From positions 1 to 45,534 of the forward strand of contig JAHJLI010000297.1 in the NCBI GenBank assembly GCA_018821785.1: a stretch of DNA of 45,534 nucleotides, read 5' to 3'. Both the position numbers and the translations under genes were made by a program. The DNA comes from Pseudomonadota bacterium (GTDB taxonomy: Bacteria; Desulfobacterota; Desulfobulbia; Desulfobulbales; Desulfocapsaceae). Positions 41,797 through 45,534 of the stretch are shown here, piece after piece. Position 1 is the stretch's first letter, and each line of letters begins with the position of its first letter. The notes below the pieces were generated by a model. It did not search any database. It worked only from the letters and a program-made list of their open reading frames with translations, and was not told the origin of the DNA.

Positions 41797-43254
41797 CTAA
41801 ATATCCAACGCCCTGCTACCAAGCTTCAATCCCCGCTCAAGATTATAACCCACCCTAAGTAGATCTCCTTCATGAAAATGTGGCCCTTGGAGTTGAATCC
41901 CAACAGGCAGACCGATATTTGTAACCCCACCTGGAACGGACATTCCGGGAACACCGGCAAGGTTTGCCGAAAGAGTGAGTATATCAGAAAGATACACTGA
42001 TAATGGATCGTCATTATTCTCCCCTATGCGCCATGCTGGAGTTGGGGTAACTGGAGAAACAATAACATCGCAGGATTGAAAAGCTTTTTTAAAATCACCA
42101 ACAATAAGTGTCCTTACTTGCGATGCTTTTTTATAATAAGCATCATAATAACCGGACGAAAGTGCATATGTTCCAATGAGAATTCGTCTTTTAACCTCAG
42201 ACCCAAAACCTTTTGAGCGAGTCCTCTTATACATTTCGAGCAAGGTGTCGGCCCCTAGGTCTCTGTAGCCGTAGTGTACACCATCATACCTCGCTAAATT
42301 TGAACTAGCTTCCGATGGAGCAATTAAATAATACACCGCAACACAGTATTCGGTGTGCGGTAGAGTAACCTCGACAATGTCAGCGCCTCTTTCTTTTAGA
42401 ACGGCGATGCTGTTCTTTACAATATTTTCCACTTCAACATCGATACCCTCGGTAAAATACTCTCGGGGCACACCAATCTTCAACCCAGCCAACCCGTCAA
42501 CCAAAAAAGAAGAGTAATCTGGCACTGGCTGTTTTACGGAAGTTGAGTCCTTTGGATCAAAGCCGCTGATAATACTCATCATGAGAGCACAGTCCGTCAC
42601 ATTTCGACAAAGTGGACCAACCTGATCAAGAGAGGAAGCAAAGGCCGTGAGTCCGTAGCGAGATACCCTGCCATACGTAGGTTTCATACCCACAATACCG
42701 CAAAGTGATGCCGGTTGTCGGATAGACCCCCCCGTGTCTGAACCTAAGGAGGCAAAACACTCTTGCGAGGCTACAGATACCGCCGATCCGCCGGATGATC
42801 CACCGGCTACATAACCCTTTTTCCATGGATTCCTGGGAACACCAAAAGCACAGGTTTCTGATGTCGACCCCATGGCAAACTCATCCATGGTCGCCTTGCC
42901 AAGAATAACTGCACCTTCATTTTTCACCATTGAAACGACAGTTGCGTCATAAGGCGGCACATAATTCTCAAGAATCTTTGAACCACAGGTTGTTCTAATT
43001 CCTTTTGTAGCAAGAAGATCCTTGATAGATAGGGGAATGCCACACAATCGGCCAGCTGCACCTTTTTTTCTATTCCGATCAGCCTCTTCAGCCTGTTGGA
43101 TTGCTCCATCCCTGTCAACCGTTATGAAGGCGTGCATATCCTTTTCAATTTCATCTATCCTACTGAGACAACTTTGGGTTAAAGCCGTGGCTGTGAGATT
43201 ACCCACTTCCATTTGTGCACATGCCTCAGATATAGTCAACTCATACGGTTTCAT
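41797..43254 (-). CDS. gatA: Asp/Glu-tRNA amidotransferase subunit A
   Basis: GatA supplies ammonia from glutamine to convert Glu-tRNA(Gln) or Asp-tRNA(Asn). The 485-residue protein has the amidase signature with Ser-cisSer-Lys triad: IPLSIKDLLATKGIRTTCGS (Lys) and VAGGSSGGSAVSVAS with SDTGGSIRQPAS. GAGGA precedes the ATG. gatC lies upstream with a 137-bp spacer, longer than usual, containing GGAAC/GTTCC and GTTGTTA/TAACAAC repeats. gatB is not in the window. Confidence 0.96.
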   Translation of the reverse strand: MKPYELTISEACAQMEVGNLTATALTQSCLSRIDEIEKDMHAFITVDRDGAIQQAEEADRNRKKGAAGRLCGIPLSIKDLLATKGIRTTCGSKILENYVPPYDATVVSMVKNEGAVILGKATMDEFAMGSTSETCAFGVPRNPWKKGYVAGGSSGGSAVSVASQECFASLGSDTGGSIRQPASLCGIVGMKPTYGRVSRYGLTAFASSLDQVGPLCRNVTDCALMMSIISGFDPKDSTSVKQPVPDYSSFLVDGLAGLKIGVPREYFTEGIDVEVENIVKNSIAVLKERGADIVEVTLPHTEYCVAVYYLIAPSEASSNLARYDGVHYGYRDLGADTLLEMYKRTRSKGFGSEVKRRILIGTYALSSGYYDAYYKKASQVRTLIVGDFKKAFQSCDVIVSPVTPTPAWRIGENNDDPLSVYLSDILTLSANLAGVPGMSVPGGVTNIGLPVGIQLQGPHFHEGDLLRVGYNLERGLKLGSRALDI

Positions 43255-43391
43255 TCAATCCTCATGAAAACAGGGAACTCAATGTTCCGCGTGTTGTTAA
43301 ATAAATGTAAATCCAATAGTTATAACAACGGAAATACAATCAGCGACAAAAGTGATATACACACCTTGTTGATCTTAAAAAATACAAACAA

Positions 43392-43676
43392 CTATATGAT
43401 TCTAGGAACCTGAAACATCTCTCCATTTTGTTTTGGAGCATTTTTCAGGGCTTCTTTTCGCGGCAAAGAGTCTTTCACGATATCATCACGAAAGGCATTG
43501 CTTACTGAAAAAACATGAAAAGTTGGGACAACTCGACTAGTGTCAAGTTCATTGATCTTATCGACATATAAGAGGAGGTTGTCGAGCTGGCCTGTCATTC
43601 TATCCAACTCTTCTTCATTCAAGGTTAGTCTCGCCAGGTGGGCTACATGCTCAACCTGTTTTTTTGATATTTTCAT
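43392..43676 (-). CDS. gatC: Asp/Glu-tRNA amidotransferase subunit C
   Basis: The 94-residue protein matches GatC in length and sequence: ISKKQVEHVAHLARLTLNEEEL, then LDNLLLYVDKINELDTS and DSLPRKEALKNAP. GatC wraps around GatA and stabilises GatAB. It follows the REC-HD-GYP gene by 19 bp on the same strand. Confidence 0.94.
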   Translation of the reverse strand: MKISKKQVEHVAHLARLTLNEEELDRMTGQLDNLLLYVDKINELDTSRVVPTFHVFSVSNAFRDDIVKDSLPRKEALKNAPKQNGEMFQVPRII

Positions 43677-43695
43677 GTATTAACAATTTAGTTTG

Positions 43696-44808
43696 TTATT
43701 GGTTTTGGCTTTTCTGGAAAGCTTTTTCCAGATATTCCTGTGAGAAAACACTCTTTGTGGGGGTAAAATCAATAATGTTTCTGGCGAAGTATTCGACACT
43801 TTGGGGGTCAAACTGCGTTCCGGAACATCTAAAAAGCTCTTCGACCGCCTGCTCCATAGTCATGTTCATTCTATAGTTCCGCCTTGACGTCATGGCATCG
43901 TAACTGTCAACGACGATAATTATTTTTGTTAGATTATCCAGTTTGTCGCCTGTGAGACCGTCCGGATAACCTTTTCCATCCATTCTTTCGTGATGATGGC
44001 GAATAATAAACTGCTCCCTTTTCATAAAACCAAGTGGTTGTATTATGTTGGCACCAACACTCGGATGTTTGCGAATTAAAATCCATTCATCATCTGTTAA
44101 TTTTCCTGGCTTCTGAATACAAGACAGATCTATAACCAGTTTGCCTATGTCGTGAAACTGGGCAGCTCTCCTGAGAATAAGAAGTTCATTTTCTGTTATT
44201 TTCATAGCCATGCCCAACATCAGGGCATAATCGGTGACACGCATTGTATGGCCAGCAGTATAATAATCCTTTTCTTCCATGGCGTTCTGCAAACTGCTCA
44301 TCAATTGAACAGTTGCATTTTCAAGACTGTTGCTATAGGAAAGGAGGAGTTTGTTTTGTTCTTCAAGTTGCTTGGCTTTTACCTGTATATCATCTTCCAG
44401 GGCTGCCTTGTATTTCCTCTCGTTGAGAACATAGTTTCTCTTTTCAATAGCTCTCCTAATCTTCACATTAAAAATATCAAGATCTTCAATAGGTTTGGTG
44501 AGAAAATCATAGGCTCCAAGGTTTATTGCCTTCACGGCATAATCCATCGAACCGGCACCAGTAAGAAAAAGAACGGGTACATTGTAATTAAGATCATTAA
44601 GCCTGTTCATGGTCTCAAAACCATCCATGTCAGGCATGTTAATATCGAGAATTATAACATCATAACTATCATCCATTTTTGCTAAAACTCCTACACCGTC
44701 AGAGGCTGTATCAACCTGATGACCGAACATTTCTAGTATTTTTGATACCGTTCGTCGCACCATTGCATCATCGTCTGCGATAAGGATTTTAGTAGAACCT
44801 TTGTTCAA
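43696..44808 (-). CDS. Response regulator with HD-GYP cyclic di-GMP phosphodiesterase domain
   Basis: The 370-residue protein has a receiver (Asp12-Asp13, phospho-Asp55 in ILDINMPDMDG, Lys105 in LTKP), a coiled-coil linker (about 125-165) and an HD-GYP domain. Visible HD-GYP residues are AGHTMRV, His219-Asp220 (FHDIGK) and HHHERMDGKGYPDGL, with the GYP triplet around 280-282. HD-GYP proteins break down cyclic di-GMP; metal ligands look intact. The start is TTG: the next Met is inside the receiver, and GGAG lies eight bases upstream. It precedes gatC closely and may be co-transcribed with it. Confidence 0.92.
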   Translation of the reverse strand: MNKGSTKILIADDDAMVRRTVSKILEMFGHQVDTASDGVGVLAKMDDSYDVIILDINMPDMDGFETMNRLNDLNYNVPVLFLTGAGSMDYAVKAINLGAYDFLTKPIEDLDIFNVKIRRAIEKRNYVLNERKYKAALEDDIQVKAKQLEEQNKLLLSYSNSLENATVQLMSSLQNAMEEKDYYTAGHTMRVTDYALMLGMAMKITENELLILRRAAQFHDIGKLVIDLSCIQKPGKLTDDEWILIRKHPSVGANIIQPLGFMKREQFIIRHHHERMDGKGYPDGLTGDKLDNLTKIIIVVDSYDAMTSRRNYRMNMTMEQAVEELFRCSGTQFDPQSVEYFARNIIDFTPTKSVFSQEYLEKAFQKSQNQ

Positions 44809-45123
44809 TTTTTTTTCTCCGTTTTTTGTCTGTTTTAGGCTATGTTTGACTGTACATTTTTAAAATTTCTTTTGCAACTTCCCACATTCTTTTTATACAC
44901 TGAAGATGACAGTAGAAAATCACATCAAAGACGTTCCCGTTTTGCTCATATGGTTGTTCTAAGTAAACACACATTAAGTACTTGTAAATATACATATTGT
45001 TTCAATAAAATGGGATAAAACCTTACAAAAGTCTGTTGGAAATATATCCCCAAATGTGATATGTAAATAATAATGATTTTGTTTTTTTAATACTATCACC
45101 TAATTATTTGAAAGAGAACGGTT
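44809..45123. other. Divergent spacer between the HD-GYP and TusA-like genes
   Basis: This is a very AT-rich 315-bp region without a recognisable gene. It must hold both promoters. A palindrome AAGTACTT lies near 44977. Several TATA-like stretches occur, but none pairs convincingly with a -35. Confidence 0.35.
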
Positions 45124-45381
45124 GTGAGCAAAATTCCAATAGACGCTGATGATATCAAAACCTCCTCCACCATCGACGTTGAAGATCTCAACTGCCCCCT
45201 GCCACTCCTTCGAACAAAAAAGACTATCTCTAAACTTTTAGTCGGCGATATTCTTCAGGTGAATGGACTGCAAGCAAACTTCCGTCTTGATTTGAAATGG
45301 TGGTGTGAACGAAATGGCCATTCTTTTCTTGGTGAAAAAGAAGTTTATGGAAAAATCACCTTTTTTGTTAAAAAGGGTTAA
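45124..45381 (+). CDS. TusA-family sulfur-carrier protein
   Basis: The 85-residue protein has the TusA/SirA/YeeD motif: DVEDLNCPLPLLRTKKTI, with Cys24 in CPLP followed by the helix and VGDILQV strand. TusA-family proteins carry persulfide sulfur for tRNA thiolation, molybdenum cofactor synthesis or dissimilatory sulfur pathways. The N terminus is about ten residues longer than E. coli TusA, and a Trp pair (KWWCER) with a second Cys is unusual. The start is GTG with AAAGAGAACGG before it. In a sulfur-metabolising organism a dissimilatory role is possible but not shown. Confidence 0.82.
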   Translation: MSKIPIDADDIKTSSTIDVEDLNCPLPLLRTKKTISKLLVGDILQVNGLQANFRLDLKWWCERNGHSFLGEKEVYGKITFFVKKG

Positions 45382-45450
45382 ACAAATAGAATATACGTAA
45401 TAAATCTATAGTCTTGATCACTCTTGTCCAAAATAGCTTTTAAACAAAAT

Positions 45451-45521
45451 ACCCTCTCGGTGATTAGTGGTGTAAGATTTTTACGCCAATAAAAATTCCA
45501 TCACCAAACACCAAAGAGGGT
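45451..45521. repeat. Nested inverted repeat at the right edge
   Basis: ACCCTCT-cGGTG (from 45451) faces CACCAAACACCAAAGAGGGT (45502-45521), an imperfect stem of about 18 bp. Inside it, GGTGTAA (45469-45475) pairs with TTACGCC (45481-45487). A possible ATG follows at 45528, cut off by the window end. It could be the end of an insertion sequence or the 5' leader hairpin of the next gene. Confidence 0.5.
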
Positions 45522-45534
45522 GCCACTATGATAA

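Noticed and set aside
45066..45084. Fur-like AATAATAATGATTTT sequence upstream of the TusA-like gene
   Set aside because: Too many mismatches to the 7-1-7 consensus in an AT-rich region, and no promoter core is aligned with it.
1..45534. CRISPR arrays, tRNA/rRNA genes, prophage or integron structures
   Set aside because: I looked for regularly spaced direct repeats, tRNA-like cloverleaf ends, integrase and phage structural genes and saw none.

Overview
The window looks like chromosomal DNA of a Gram-negative, anaerobic, sulfur-metabolising bacterium of the Desulfobacterota (Desulfobulbales-like). The clues are a rubredoxin and a desulforedoxin-type Cys4 protein behind a Fur-type promoter, LPS/Kdo and Lpt genes, a Pal lipoprotein, many PilZ/phosphorelay/HD-GYP proteins, a TusA-like protein, and gene orders such as gatC-gatA-hisC-cmk and pyrG-kdsA-kdsC-lptC. 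The assignment is inference from gene content, because there is no rRNA in the window. I found no tRNA, rRNA, CRISPR array, complete insertion sequence or prophage. This is mostly ordinary chromosome with a few lineage-specific modules.

Left part (1-5.7 kb): the 3' part of a Csd4-like (M99) peptidoglycan carboxypeptidase; an iron/oxygen-stress unit (rubredoxin, then a protein with a new N-terminal domain and a desulforedoxin Cys4 site); a PilZ-like protein; a thioesterase; a secreted ComEA-like helix-hairpin-helix protein; ilvC. The intergenic stretches here are rich in perfect inverted repeats. 5.9-13.6 kb (+ strand): ilvY diverges from ilvC and heads a tight run, ilvY-surE-CDF transporter-ATP-grasp ligase-esterase, followed by an Asp-nucleophile alpha/beta hydrolase and a soluble hybrid histidine kinase. 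The ATP-grasp/esterase pair has no assigned pathway.

13.6-23.9 kb: envelope functions. A membrane-anchored lytic transglycosylase, a WD40-caspase lipoprotein, a small zinc-ribbon protein overlapping ybaK, a GH17-GT2 fusion resembling NdvB beta-glucan synthases, an MltB-like transglycosylase carrying an 11-G tract, a YqaA-family membrane protein and a YkgJ-type cysteine-cluster protein. 24-28.5 kb: pyrG-kdsA-kdsC-lptC (CTP and Kdo supply plus LPS export), convergent with trmO. 28.5-31.2 kb: a hairpin-rich gene-free stretch, a YchF-like protein with a damaged nucleotide-binding site, and a GT-B glycosyltransferase.

31.2-39 kb (- strand): the most unusual block. Downstream of rlmKL comes a compact run: single-domain receiver, HPt protein, double-receiver hybrid kinase, OleA-like thiolase, AMMECR1 protein, cysteine-cluster protein, PaaI-like thioesterase. 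A complete split phosphorelay is thus joined to an acyl-chain condensing enzyme and a thioesterase, without oleBCD beside it. 39-45.5 kb: pal, then on the - strand REC-HD-GYP, gatC, gatA, hisC and cmk; a TusA-like gene; and, at the right edge, an inverted-repeat structure that may be the end of a mobile element or a leader hairpin of the next gene.
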